From an uncultured Faecalibacterium sp. (GTDB lineage: Bacteria; Bacillota; Clostridia; Oscillospirales; Ruminococcaceae): a DNA stretch of 39,703 bases. Under the pieces are notes generated by a model, which did not search any database, was not told where the DNA came from, and saw only the letters and a program-made list of their open reading frames with translations. This document shows, in pieces, positions 1-6,837 of the stretch; positions within the stretch are counted from its first letter, which is position 1, and each line of letters starts with the position of its first letter. The stretch spans positions 1-39,703 of the forward strand of contig CALDNF010000184.1 of NCBI GenBank assembly GCA_937917475.1. Direction: 5' to 3'. The translations under genes and the position numbers were made by a program.

Positions 1-55
1 TCGTCTTGGGGTTCGCCTTCAGCTGTGCTACCAGCGGTGCAAACATATCAGCCAT
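1..55 (-). CDS. Start of a minus-strand gene, probably phosphate acetyltransferase (partial)
   Basis: Only the first 18 codons are inside the window, reading MADMFAPLVAQLKANPKT from an ATG at 55-53. A GGAGG ribosome binding site lies just upstream (plus strand cctcc at 65-69), and a promoter can be placed further upstream. The stretch LKANPKT is how many clostridial phosphate acetyltransferases begin (usually followed by IVFTEG), so Pta, which converts acetyl-CoA to acetyl phosphate, is the best guess. Eighteen residues cannot prove this. The presence of a real gene start is well supported; the product is tentative. Confidence 0.5.
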   Translation of the reverse strand, partial: MADMFAPLVAQLKANPKT

Positions 56-92
56 ATTTGATTACCTCCGAAATTACTTTGCAATTATTCCC

Positions 93-120
93 GGGCACCA
101 CAGGAGTGCCCTTCTTTTTT
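93..120 (+). terminator. Terminator-shaped hairpin inside the leader of the minus-strand gene
   Basis: GGGCAC (93-98) pairs with GTGCCC (106-111) around a 7-nt loop and is followed on the plus strand by TTCTTTTTT. In that orientation it is a typical intrinsic terminator, but no plus-strand gene precedes it in the window. On the minus strand the same hairpin lies in the 5' leader of the 1-55 gene, after the U-rich stretch. It may stop antisense transcription or structure the leader. Confidence 0.45.
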
Positions 121-148
121 ATTCTAGCACAGAGTTTGAAAACTTCAA
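121..148 (-). promoter_or_regulatory. Predicted promoter of the partial minus-strand gene
   Basis: On the minus strand TTGAAG (148-143) and TAGAAT (126-121) are separated by 16 bp. This gives a leader of about 60 nt before the ATG at 55. Confidence 0.5.
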
Positions 149-175
149 GACAAATCCGCAATTTTGTGGTATGAT
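147..175 (+). promoter_or_regulatory. Weak predicted promoter for the uracil-DNA glycosylase group
   Basis: AAGACA (147-152) and TATGAT (170-175) are 17 bp apart, upstream of the gene starting at 245. The -35 matches the consensus at only four positions. It partly overlaps the divergent promoter at 121-148. Confidence 0.3.
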
Positions 176-244
176 TTTAGGAAAGAAAACCTGCGTATGC
201 TTGTGAAGAAATTGTCATTTAATTTGTGAGAGGATTAACAAAGT

Positions 245-814
245 ATGGAGATGGAAACGCTGCGCACCGAGTGTCTGGGCTGCACCCGCTGCCCATTGCA
301 CGAAACAAGGACCAATGTGGTGTTCGGTCAGGGTGTGGAGGATGCTGAGGTGCTGTTTGTGGGCGAGGGCCCGGGCCAGAACGAGGATGAGCAGGGCCTG
401 CCCTTTGTGGGCAAAAGCGGCCAGCTGCTGGACAAATATCTGTTTGCCATCGATCTGGACCGGACAAAGAATTGCTATATCGCCAATATTGTCAAGTGCC
501 GCCCGCCCCAGAACCGGGACCCGCTGCCCACTGAGAGCGAGGCCTGTATGCCGTGGCTGCGGGAGCAGTTCCGTATTCTGAAGCCGAAGATCGTGGTCTG
601 TCTGGGCCGTGTGGCGGCGCAGCGGATGATCCGCAGCGATTTTTCGGTGACCAAAGAGCACGGTGTATTTGTGGAGAAAAACGGAGTGTTCTTCATGGGC
701 ACCTTCCACCCGGCGGCTCTGCTCCGCCAGCCCCAGAACAAGCCCGAGGCCTTTGCGGACTTTGTGGCCCTGCGGGATAAGATCGGCGAGGTGTGCTCCA
801 GAACGTATCTGTGA
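245..814 (+). CDS. Family 4 uracil-DNA glycosylase
   Basis: A 189-residue protein that should excise uracil from DNA as the first step of base excision repair. The N-terminus has CxxC (C13, C16), and two more cysteines follow in VKCRPP and EACMPW. Together these are the four ligands of the 4Fe-4S cluster typical of family 4 and 5 glycosylases. Motif 1 is GEGPGQNEDEQGLPFVG around residues 40-56, and motif 2 is HPAALLR near residue 155. The length is normal for the family. The start is the ATG preceded by GAGAGG. It is the first gene of a co-directional set with an ATPase and a helicase, which suggests a DNA-maintenance neighbourhood. The family call is secure; the exact substrate preference is inferred. 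Confidence 0.92.
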   Translation: MEMETLRTECLGCTRCPLHETRTNVVFGQGVEDAEVLFVGEGPGQNEDEQGLPFVGKSGQLLDKYLFAIDLDRTKNCYIANIVKCRPPQNRDPLPTESEACMPWLREQFRILKPKIVVCLGRVAAQRMIRSDFSVTKEHGVFVEKNGVFFMGTFHPAALLRQPQNKPEAFADFVALRDKIGEVCSRTYL

Positions 815-874
815 TACGTCTGTATCAATCCGCCCGGCTTTTGCATACTTTGAAGCAAAAGCGAGGTGTTTTGA

Positions 875-1948
875 ATGGAATACAGGACAGCGGATTTCTT
901 TCTGGGTGCCACCACTCCGGCAGGGTTCAAAGGATATTTTGAAGCTCTGCGGCGGGAGGATGGGATGCGGATGTATCTCATCAAGAGCGGCCCGGGCTGC
1001 GGCAAATCCACCCTGATGAAGCGGCTGGCCCGGCAGGCCGAAAGCAAAAACATCCCCATCCAGCGGGTCCACTGTGCATCCGACCCCGACAGTCTGGATG
1101 GGGTGATCTTCTCGGGGCGGGCTGCCATCGTGGATGCAACCGCTCCCCATGTGGTAGAGCCCGAAGCTCCCGGAGCCGACGAGGTGGTGGTGAGTCTGTA
1201 CCACACCATCCGGGAAGAGCAGCTTCATCCTCACTGCGCCGAAGTGCGGGAACTCTTTGACCGGAACGCCCGGCTCCGGGCCCGGGCTGCCCGGTATGTG
1301 GCCTCGGCGGGAAGTTTGCTGCTGGACAGCCGCCGGGCCGAAGCGTGCAGCACCAATTTTGAAAAAGTACGGCGGTACGTCAAGCGGCTCTGCACCCGGG
1401 TATTGCCCCGGCAGGAGGGCCCGGCCCGGGAAGAACTGCGGCTCCTCTCTGCCGTTACCCCCAAGGGCATCGTATTCTACCGCAGCACGGTGGAAGATCT
1501 GACCCGGCGGGCCATTGTATTTCACGACGATTACGGGGCCGTGTCCCGGCTGCTGCTGGAGCTCATCCGGGCCGAGGCCCTTGCCCGGGGGCATTATATC
1601 ATCACCTGCCCCTGTGCCATGTATCCGGAAGATAAGATCGACCACATCTTCCTGCCGGAGCTGGGGCTGGCGTTTTTGACGGATAACCGCTGGCATCCGG
1701 TCCATCTGCCGGGGGTGCAGGCCGTGCGGTGCACCCGGTTCGTGGACCGGGAAAATCTCTCCCGCAGCCGGGCCCGGCTCCGCTTCAACGAGCGTGCCGC
1801 TGCTGAGCTGCTGGAACAGGCCGAGGCCCTGATGGCGCAGGCCAAGAGCTGCCACGACGAACTGGAAAGCTATTACCGTGCCGCCGTGGATTTTTCCAAA
1901 GTAGAGCAGGCTGCACAGGACTGTGAGACCCTGCTGGGCCTGACCTGA
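875..1948 (+). CDS. P-loop ATPase, PRK06851-like uncharacterised family
   Basis: A 357-residue soluble protein. A clear Walker A motif GPGCGKST lies at about residues 39-46, within a segment (KGYFEALRREDGMRMYLIKS) typical of the clostridial family usually annotated as ATPase or PRK06851. The C-terminal half contains FHDDYGAVSRLLL followed by HYIITCPCAMYPEDKIDHIFLPEL, and resembles a second, degenerate nucleotide-binding fold without an obvious P-loop. No membrane segment or signal peptide is visible. It starts 60 bp after the glycosylase stop with GAGGTG before the ATG, and ends 27 bp before the helicase, so the three are probably co-transcribed. The molecular role is not known to me; a DNA-related function is only a neighbourhood guess. 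Confidence 0.75.
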   Translation: MEYRTADFFLGATTPAGFKGYFEALRREDGMRMYLIKSGPGCGKSTLMKRLARQAESKNIPIQRVHCASDPDSLDGVIFSGRAAIVDATAPHVVEPEAPGADEVVVSLYHTIREEQLHPHCAEVRELFDRNARLRARAARYVASAGSLLLDSRRAEACSTNFEKVRRYVKRLCTRVLPRQEGPAREELRLLSAVTPKGIVFYRSTVEDLTRRAIVFHDDYGAVSRLLLELIRAEALARGHYIITCPCAMYPEDKIDHIFLPELGLAFLTDNRWHPVHLPGVQAVRCTRFVDRENLSRSRARLRFNERAAAELLEQAEALMAQAKSCHDELESYYRAAVDFSKVEQAAQDCETLLGLT

Positions 1949-1975
1949 AACGAACCGAAAAGGAAGTGAACCGCT

Positions 1976-4417
1976 ATGCCGCAGCTCCGTCTGCCCATCC
2001 GGCAGCTGGTGGAATTTCTGCTCCGCACCGGCAGCATCGACAGCCGGTTTTCGGGCTTTGACCGTGCCAACGAAGGGGCCCGCATCCACCGCCGCCTTCA
2101 AAAAGCGGCCGGGGAGGGCTATGCCGCCGAGGTGGCCCTCTCGGCGCAGCGGACGGTGGAAGAAATCGAATTCACGGTGGAGGGCCGGGCCGATGGCATT
2201 TTTGCCGATGAAGACGGCACGGTGACCATTGACGAGATCAAAACCACTGCGGCTCCGGCTGAGGAAATCACCGAGGATTGGAACCCATGTCATTGGGCGC
2301 AGGGGATGCTTTATGCCGCCATCTATGGGCGGCAGGAAGGGCTGGAACGGCTGGCGGTGCGGCTGACCTATTATCAGATCGATACCGATCAGATCTTCCG
2401 GTTCACCCGCCGGTTTTCGCTGGAAGAACTGGAAAGCTTTTTTGACGGCCTGCTGAAGGATTATCTGCCTTGGGCCCGGCGGGAACTGGATTGGGTATCC
2501 CGGCGGAATGAGAGCCTGCAGGCCATGCCATTCCCTTTTGCAGCCTACCGGCCCGGGCAGCGGGCCTTGGCGGGGGAGGTCTACAAAGCCTGCATGGCGG
2601 GCCGCAGCGAAGGAAACAAGGGCGGTACCCGGCTGTTCTGTCAGGCTCCCACCGGAATCGGCAAGACCATGAGTTCTCTTTTCCCGGCCTTAAAGGCCAT
2701 GGGCAGCGGGCAGGCGGAGAAGATTTTTTATCTCACGGCCCGGAACACCACCCAAGCCGCCGCCGAAGATGCCGTGGCCCGGCTACGGGCGGCAGACCCG
2801 GGACTGGCCCTGCGGAACGTGACCCTGACCGCCAAGGAAAAGGCCTGCCTGTGCAAGGACGAAGAGGGCCGGCCCTCCTGCCTGCCGGAACGCTGCCCCT
2901 ACGCCGACGGCTACTATGACCGGGTGAAGGATGCGCTGGCGGCTCTGCTGGACGGCGGGGCCAGCTTTGACCGGACTGCTCTGGCCCGGGCGGCGGAGCA
3001 ATTCAAAGTCTGCCCTTTTGAGTTGGGGCTGGACCTCAGCGAGTGGTGCGATTTAGTGGTGGGGGATTACAACTACCTCTTTGACCCGGTGGTGCATCTG
3101 CGCCGCTTTTTTGATGGGGCAGGGGAGTGGGTGTTCCTCATCGACGAGGCCCATAACCTGCCCGACCGGGCCCGGGCCATGTACTCGGCAGAGTTTGATA
3201 AATCCAGCCTGACCGAGGCAAAGCGGGCCTTGGGAAAGGGAAAATCTGCCCTGAAAACCGCCCTGACCCGGGCGGACAAAGCCTTTCTCGAGGTACGGAA
3301 GCGGGTGGAAGAAAACGGCGAAAAGGGAACGCTGTTTCAGAAAGAACTGCCCGAGGAGCTCTGCCGCCCGCTGGGTGCGCTGCAGGCCTCCTTGCAGGAG
3401 TGGCTGGAAGAAAACCCGGAGGGCGAGGCCCACGGCGTTTTGCTGGACCTCTATTTCCGGGTGCAGGATATGACCCGGGCTGCGGAGCGGTACGATGGAC
3501 ATTTCATCACCCAGCTGTCGGCTTACGGCAGTGAGCTGCGGTTCTGCATCCTCTGTCTGGACCCGGCCCCCTTTGTGGATGCAAGTCTTGCCTGCGGCCG
3601 TGCGGCGGCACTATTCAGTGCAACCTTGACTCCGCCGGGCTATTACCGCAGTGTATTGGGCTGCCCGGATGCCCGGGCGGTGGCCCTGCGCAGCCCCTTT
3701 CCGTCGGAACATCTGGGGCTGTTCAGCCTGCCCATCTCCACCCGCTACCGGGACCGGGACCAAAGCGTTGCCGCCGTCTCGGATGCACTGGCAGCCATGG
3801 CCCGGGGCCGGGTGGGGAATTATCTGGCGTTTTTCCCCAGCTACGCTTACCTGAAACAGGTATGGGAGGATTTTGCGGCCCGGTACCCGGAGATTGAGAC
3901 CCTTGTGCAGGAGAGCGGGCTGGACGACGCAGGCCGTGCAGCGTTTCTGGAACGCTTTGCAGAGCACCCGGACACCACCCTGCTGGGCTTTGGCGTCATG
4001 GGCGGCATTTTCGGCGAGGGAGTGGATCTCACCGGCGACCGGCTCATTGGCTGCGCTGTGGTGGGGGTGGGCCTGCCGCAGGTGAACCCCCGGCAGGAAG
4101 TGCTGCGCCGCTACTACGACGAGACGGCGGGCACCGGCTTTGACTACGCTTACCGCTTTCCCGGGATGAACAAAGTTTTGCAGGCAGCGGGCCGGGTCAT
4201 ACGCACCCCGGAGGATAAGGGCGTGGTGGTCCTGCTGGACGACCGCTTTTCTGCCCCGGAGTACGCCCGGCTCTTCCCGCCCCATTGGGCCCACTTGAAA
4301 GCATTGCCGGATGCAAAGGAGCTGGAAAAAGAGCTGGGGAGGTTTTGGAATAGCCCTCTCAGTCTCGCTGACGCTTGCCAGCTCCCCCAGAGGGGGAGCC
4401 ATTGGCAGACCGGGTAA
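1976..4417 (+). CDS. Rad3/DinG-type DNA helicase with N-terminal PD-(D/E)XK nuclease-like domain
   Basis: An 813-residue superfamily 2 helicase. Residues 1-180 hold a PD-(D/E)XK-like signature: GRADGIF, then TIDEIKTT near residue 84, with a YQIDT segment downstream. The helicase core follows: Walker A APTGIGKTM near residue 225, a cysteine set for an XPD-type Fe-S cluster (C298, C308, C314 and one in FKVCPF), DEAHN near residue 389, and late motifs GGIFGEGVDL and QAAGRVIR. The start has an AAGGAAG ribosome binding site. The final 21 residues (SPLSLADACQLPQRG...) are unlike any helicase tail because they are translated from a palindromic intergenic repeat. The nuclease/helicase fusion suggests processing of DNA ends or flaps; polarity and substrate cannot be read from the sequence. 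Confidence 0.87.
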   Translation: MPQLRLPIRQLVEFLLRTGSIDSRFSGFDRANEGARIHRRLQKAAGEGYAAEVALSAQRTVEEIEFTVEGRADGIFADEDGTVTIDEIKTTAAPAEEITEDWNPCHWAQGMLYAAIYGRQEGLERLAVRLTYYQIDTDQIFRFTRRFSLEELESFFDGLLKDYLPWARRELDWVSRRNESLQAMPFPFAAYRPGQRALAGEVYKACMAGRSEGNKGGTRLFCQAPTGIGKTMSSLFPALKAMGSGQAEKIFYLTARNTTQAAAEDAVARLRAADPGLALRNVTLTAKEKACLCKDEEGRPSCLPERCPYADGYYDRVKDALAALLDGGASFDRTALARAAEQFKVCPFELGLDLSEWCDLVVGDYNYLFDPVVHLRRFFDGAGEWVFLIDEAHNLPDRARAMYSAEFDKSSLTEAKRALGKGKSALKTALTRADKAFLEVRKRVEENGEKGTLFQKELPEELCRPLGALQASLQEWLEENPEGEAHGVLLDLYFRVQDMTRAAERYDGHFITQLSAYGSELRFCILCLDPAPFVDASLACGRAAALFSATLTPPGYYRSVLGCPDARAVALRSPFPSEHLGLFSLPISTRYRDRDQSVAAVSDALAAMARGRVGNYLAFFPSYAYLKQVWEDFAARYPEIETLVQESGLDDAGRAAFLERFAEHPDTTLLGFGVMGGIFGEGVDLTGDRLIGCAVVGVGLPQVNPRQEVLRRYYDETAGTGFDYAYRFPGMNKVLQAAGRVIRTPEDKGVVVLLDDRFSAPEYARLFPPHWAHLKALPDAKELEKELGRFWNSPLSLADACQLPQRGSHWQTG
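4354..4400 (+). repeat. Short palindromic repeat, copy 1, overlapping the helicase 3' end
   Basis: The element begins CCCTCTCAGTC and ends in the palindrome GCTCCCCCAGAGGGGGAGC. It has the same plan as the two copies at 4536-4583 and 4619-4665 (CTCC-T-CAGT, spacer, CCAGCTCCC...GGGAGCC). It is read through in frame by the helicase gene, which stops 14 bp beyond it. Confidence 0.8.
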
Positions 4418-4456
4418 CGGGTGCTGACTGAACAAAGTTTCTCATAAACATAAAAT

Positions 4457-4524
4457 GCCGGGCCTTGCTGCCTAGATCAACGGCTTCATGCCGTAAATCC
4501 AGACCGCAGGGCCCGGCTGTTTGT
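4457..4524 (+). terminator. Stem-loop terminator after the helicase operon
   Basis: GCCGGGCCTTGC (4457-4468) pairs with GCAGGGCCCGGC (4506-4517) through 12 positions with one G-U pair, followed by the T-rich run TGTTTGTGTTG. The large loop contains a second small hairpin, CGGC-TTCAT-GCCG (4481-4493). The two-tier structure is larger than a usual terminator, so a small structured RNA cannot be excluded. Confidence 0.55.
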
Positions 4525-4535
4525 GTTGTGAGAAG

Positions 4536-4583
4536 CTCCTTCAGTCACGGCGTTGCCGTGCCAGCTCCCTCAAAGAGGGAGCC
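4536..4583 (+). repeat. Short palindromic repeat, copy 2
   Basis: It reads CTCCTTCAGTCACGG, then the hairpin CACGGC-GTT-GCCGTG region and the palindrome GCTCCCTCAAAGAGGGAGC. Together with copy 3 it forms a larger inverted pair of about 130 bp, with CTCCTTCAGT at one end and ACTGAAGGAG at the other. It is non-coding and lies between convergent genes. Confidence 0.8.
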
Positions 4584-4618
4584 TTTTGTTCTGCCGTGAA
4601 GCTTACCCTCTTCGCCAG

Positions 4619-4665
4619 AGGCTCCCTCCATGAGGGAGCTGTCGAACGAAGTGAGACTGAAGGAG
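4619..4665 (-). repeat. Short palindromic repeat, copy 3, inverted
   Basis: Read on the minus strand it is CTCCTTCAGTCTCAC...CAGCTCCCTCATGGAGGGAGCC, the same family as copies 1 and 2. It ends 14 bp from the stop codon of the surface-protein gene at 4679, so the inverted pair may also serve as the 3' end structure of that gene. Confidence 0.8.
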
Positions 4666-4678
4666 TTAATAGAAAAGG

Positions 4679-5557
4679 TCACTTATTTGCTTTCTGCCAT
4701 GTATTCTCCGCCTTAACAGCCTTATAAACCTCAACAAGGTTCACAGACTTTTCAGGGGCAAAGGTACCATCGGCTTCGGCGGACATCAGGCCGTTTGCAA
4801 CGGCCCACTGTGCGGCAGACAGGGTATCGGTGTCTGCAATGTCAGCAAAAGCGGCTTCGGTCTCAGGCTGGGGCTGCTCGGCTTCCTTCCACAGCAGCAG
4901 GGCCAGTTCTGCCTTATTGGTGGGCATTGCCGCACCGGCAGGCAGGATGGCCGTTGCAAACATCTCTCGGGCCATCCGGTAACCGGCGTAGCCGACCACC
5001 GCAGTACCGACTACTACAACGCCGATGCCAGTCGCAACAGAAGCGGGGTTTGGCTCAAAGGCGGCAGGAGTCTCAGGCTCCGTGGGCTCGTCTTTCTTGG
5101 GCTCTTCGGTCTTGCCATCGTCAGGCTTCGGGTCGGTCTTGCCGTCATCCTTTTTGCCATCGTCGGGCTTCGGGTCGGTCTTGCCGTCATCCTTTTTGCT
5201 ATCATCGGGTTTGGTCTCACCCGGGTTAGTCTCACCGGGCTCGGTTTCGCCGGGGTTCTGGGTCTCTTTCTTGGGAATCTCAAAATTCCATGCTTCGTCG
5301 GTCAGGGTAGCACTTGCGTAGTCATCGCTCTCGTCCACCTTGATTTTTACTTCATACTTGCCGGGGTCGGTGGGGATTTCGGTGGATTCGGTGCCGTCCT
5401 CGCTCACATAGATGATCTCAACCGTGCCGATGTTGGCACCTTCGTCCACGGTAACAGTCGGCGGGGTCACTTTGCCATTCTCATCCACAGAGGGAGCAGT
5501 GATGGTAACGGCATCCTTGGGGGAGGTCTTGGGTGTCCACTTTGCGGTCAGGGTCAA
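4679..5557 (-). pseudogene. C-terminal part of the interrupted LRR/InlB surface protein
   Basis: This reading frame is the exact continuation of the frame ending in TAG at 5633-5635; no shift is needed. The ATG at 5557 lies in the middle of the InlB-repeat domain (LTLTAKW) and has no credible start context, so this is the distal part of one 575-codon gene (4679-6406), not a separate gene. In order it holds the end of the InlB B-repeat, a beta-sandwich-like segment (VTITAPSVDENGK...), and a long Pro/Lys/Asp/Glu-rich spacer with a 42-bp duplication. Next come a hydrophobic glycine-rich segment (ASVATGIGVVVVGTAVVGYA) and an SLH-like region starting LPAGAAMPTNKAELALLLWK. The last two are shared with the protein at 33603-35789. 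If the TAG blocks translation, the product loses its surface-attachment end. Confidence 0.72.
5112..5195 (-). repeat. Two tandem 42-bp repeats in the surface-protein linker
   Basis: Copies at 5112-5153 and 5154-5195 differ at very few positions. They encode a 14-residue unit DGKTDPKPDDGKKD in the wall-spanning spacer of the broken surface protein. Such repeats expand and contract easily. Confidence 0.75.
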
Positions 5558-5632
5558 ATTGCTGGTAAGCGGGGTGTCAAAGTCATACGGAGCATCGGCC
5601 AGCTTTCCGTCGGCATCCTTGACATACCAATT

Positions 5633-6406
5633 CTAAAAGTTGTGGTTTGCTTTGGTGGGGTCTGAAGTAGGACGCTTAGCAGATTCGTCCTTGTAATGTG
5701 TTTGCATTTCGATAGAGCCCGCACCATCTGTGTCAAAATGCACGAAAAGAAGATACTTAACGGAAGAAACGTCCGCTAAACGAGTGCCGCCCTCTTCAGC
5801 TGCTAACTCTTTGATACGGTTCCAATCTTCTTCTGTACCACCCAGAATAGTAACTTCATTTAAATTTTGGCAGCATGCAAATGCGTTGGGCCCGATTTCT
5901 TTAATGTTGGCAGGAAGTTCAATACTTTCAAGTTTATCTCCAAAGGTATCATATCCGGTGAGAGTTTCTAATTGACTGTCCGGTGCAAACTTGACGGTTT
6001 TAAGACCGGAACCATCAAATGCACCATCATTAATTATTTTGACACTAGCCGGAACGGTAATTTCAGAAATATCATTATATTTGTCATCTAAGCCTCCAAA
6101 AGCTCCTACCCCAATAGAGGTGACGGTATTCGGCAATTTAACTGCAGTGAGACTTTTACCTGCAAAGGCATACTCACCAATCACAGTAACGTCTTTCCCA
6201 TCAATTTCGCTGGGAATCTCAATCTCAGTCGCCGTTCCGGTATAACCCGTAATGGTGACACTTTTGCCATCTTCATTTACGGTATATTCATAGCCGTCTT
6301 CCGTTTTGTTCCCCGATTCCGCCGCAAACGCCGCCGTTGGCAGCAGGGTGAGCAGCATTGCCAGAGCCAGAAAGGCACTGAGCAACCGTAGCTTTTTGGT
6401 ACGCAT
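5633..6406 (-). CDS. Secreted BspA-like leucine-rich-repeat/InlB surface protein, N-terminal part ending at in-frame TAG
   Basis: The start is the ATG at 6406, preceded by GAGAGG. The longer upstream frame runs through the riboswitch terminator and is rejected. The 257 codons give a signal peptide (MRTKK, hydrophobic core, TAAFAAES) and a BspA-type leucine-rich repeat domain at about 60-190 (units such as IGEYAFAGKSLTAVKLPNTV and IGPNAFACCQNLNEVTI). The first half of an InlB B-repeat (VHFDTDGAGSIEMQTHYKDES...NHNF) follows. Codon 258 is TAG where the domain should continue NWYVKDADGKL...LTLTAKW. The intact protein would be a 575-residue adhesin-like exoprotein. Promoter, riboswitch and ribosome binding site all look functional, so the mutation may be recent, strain-specific, suppressed, or a sequencing error. 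Confidence 0.78.
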   Translation of the reverse strand: MRTKKLRLLSAFLALAMLLTLLPTAAFAAESGNKTEDGYEYTVNEDGKSVTITGYTGTATEIEIPSEIDGKDVTVIGEYAFAGKSLTAVKLPNTVTSIGVGAFGGLDDKYNDISEITVPASVKIINDGAFDGSGLKTVKFAPDSQLETLTGYDTFGDKLESIELPANIKEIGPNAFACCQNLNEVTILGGTEEDWNRIKELAAEEGGTRLADVSSVKYLLFVHFDTDGAGSIEMQTHYKDESAKRPTSDPTKANHNF

Positions 6407-6453
6407 GATAAAATCCTCTCTTTCCTCATCTAAAGTGTGGATAAAACGTATCA

Positions 6454-6499
6454 CAAAAAGGAGGAACAGGCTGCACTTTGGGCGCATCCCATTCCTCCT
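6454..6499 (-). terminator. Intrinsic terminator forming the riboswitch expression platform
   Basis: On the minus strand AGGAGGAA (6499-6492) pairs with TTCCTCC (6466-6460), followed by TTTTTG, within the leader and about 50 nt before the ATG at 6406. The loop contains AAAGTGC, which can instead pair with GCACTTT at the end of the aptamer. That alternative helix crosses the terminator stem and would act as antiterminator. Confidence 0.75.
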
Positions 6500-6502
6500 A
6501 AA

Positions 6503-6573
6503 AGTGCAACTGGCTGCCGTAAAGTTGACGGCCCTATAGCTTTGCGTCACGGCCTTTCAGCCGCTTTGCCAAA
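6503..6573 (-). promoter_or_regulatory. Cyclic-di-GMP-I (GEMM-I) riboswitch aptamer
   Basis: The minus-strand RNA has the hallmarks of the GEMM-I class in order. There is a GGCAA strand of P1, then a P2 hairpin CGGCU-GAAA-GGCCG with its GNRA tetraloop, then the conserved core GACGCAAAGC. The tetraloop-receptor side CUAUAGGG comes next, then a P3 helix (GCCGU/ACGGC), and finally GCAGCCAGUUGC closing P1. It lies about 15 nt after the predicted transcription start and is followed by a terminator. By analogy with known members it senses cyclic di-GMP. The overlap of P1 with the antiterminator predicts that ligand binding favours termination. The closing P1 helix is short (four good pairs), the weakest point of the assignment. 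Confidence 0.88.
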
Positions 6574-6595
6574 TAAACAACTATATTCTGTGGAA

Positions 6596-6624
6596 ATTAT
6601 ACCCCCCCCAAATATGGTTGTCAA
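6596..6624 (-). promoter_or_regulatory. Strong promoter of the LRR/InlB surface protein with a G8 spacer tract
   Basis: On the minus strand TTGACA (6624-6619) and TATAAT (6601-6596) are perfect consensus boxes 17 bp apart. The spacer ends in eight consecutive G residues (plus-strand C at 6602-6609), directly next to the -10. Slippage would change the spacer length. Between this promoter and the divergent one at 6781 I see nothing else. Confidence 0.85.
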
Positions 6625-6780
6625 GAGATTTTGCACACTTTCATGATGTTGACGGAAAGAGGAAGACTTTGTTGTATAAAATCACAAGAAGCCGGATGAA
6701 AAAAGCCATGGACAGAGACACAAAGCCATAAGCGCAAGAAAAAGTAAAACGTGGAATACATCACAGCGGTGCACATTTCC

Positions 6781-6808
6781 TTGCCCGGAAATTATTTTAT
6801 GCTATAAT
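6781..6808 (+). promoter_or_regulatory. Predicted promoter of the two-component system upstream of the TRAP operon
   Basis: TTGCCC (6781-6786) and a perfect TATAAT (6803-6808) are separated by 16 bp, with the GTG start 30 bp downstream. Confidence 0.65.
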
Positions 6809-6837
6809 AGGTATAGCACACAAAAGGGGGCGGGGTA

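Noticed and set aside
6..206. 66-codon plus-strand open frame at the window start
   Set aside because: It is antisense to the partial gene at 1-55 and runs through its promoter and a terminator hairpin; no ribosome binding site.
215..2293. 692-codon open frame on the minus strand
   Set aside because: It is antisense to the glycosylase, ATPase and helicase genes, has shadow-like composition (high Gly/Pro/His), no ribosome binding site and no recognisable domain.
4521..4727. 68-codon open frame over the palindromic repeats
   Set aside because: It is made almost wholly of translated repeat sequence and has no start signal.
6407..6550. Upstream extension of the LRR/InlB gene
   Set aside because: The extra 48 codons run through the riboswitch and terminator; a signal peptide and ribosome binding site define the start at 6406.
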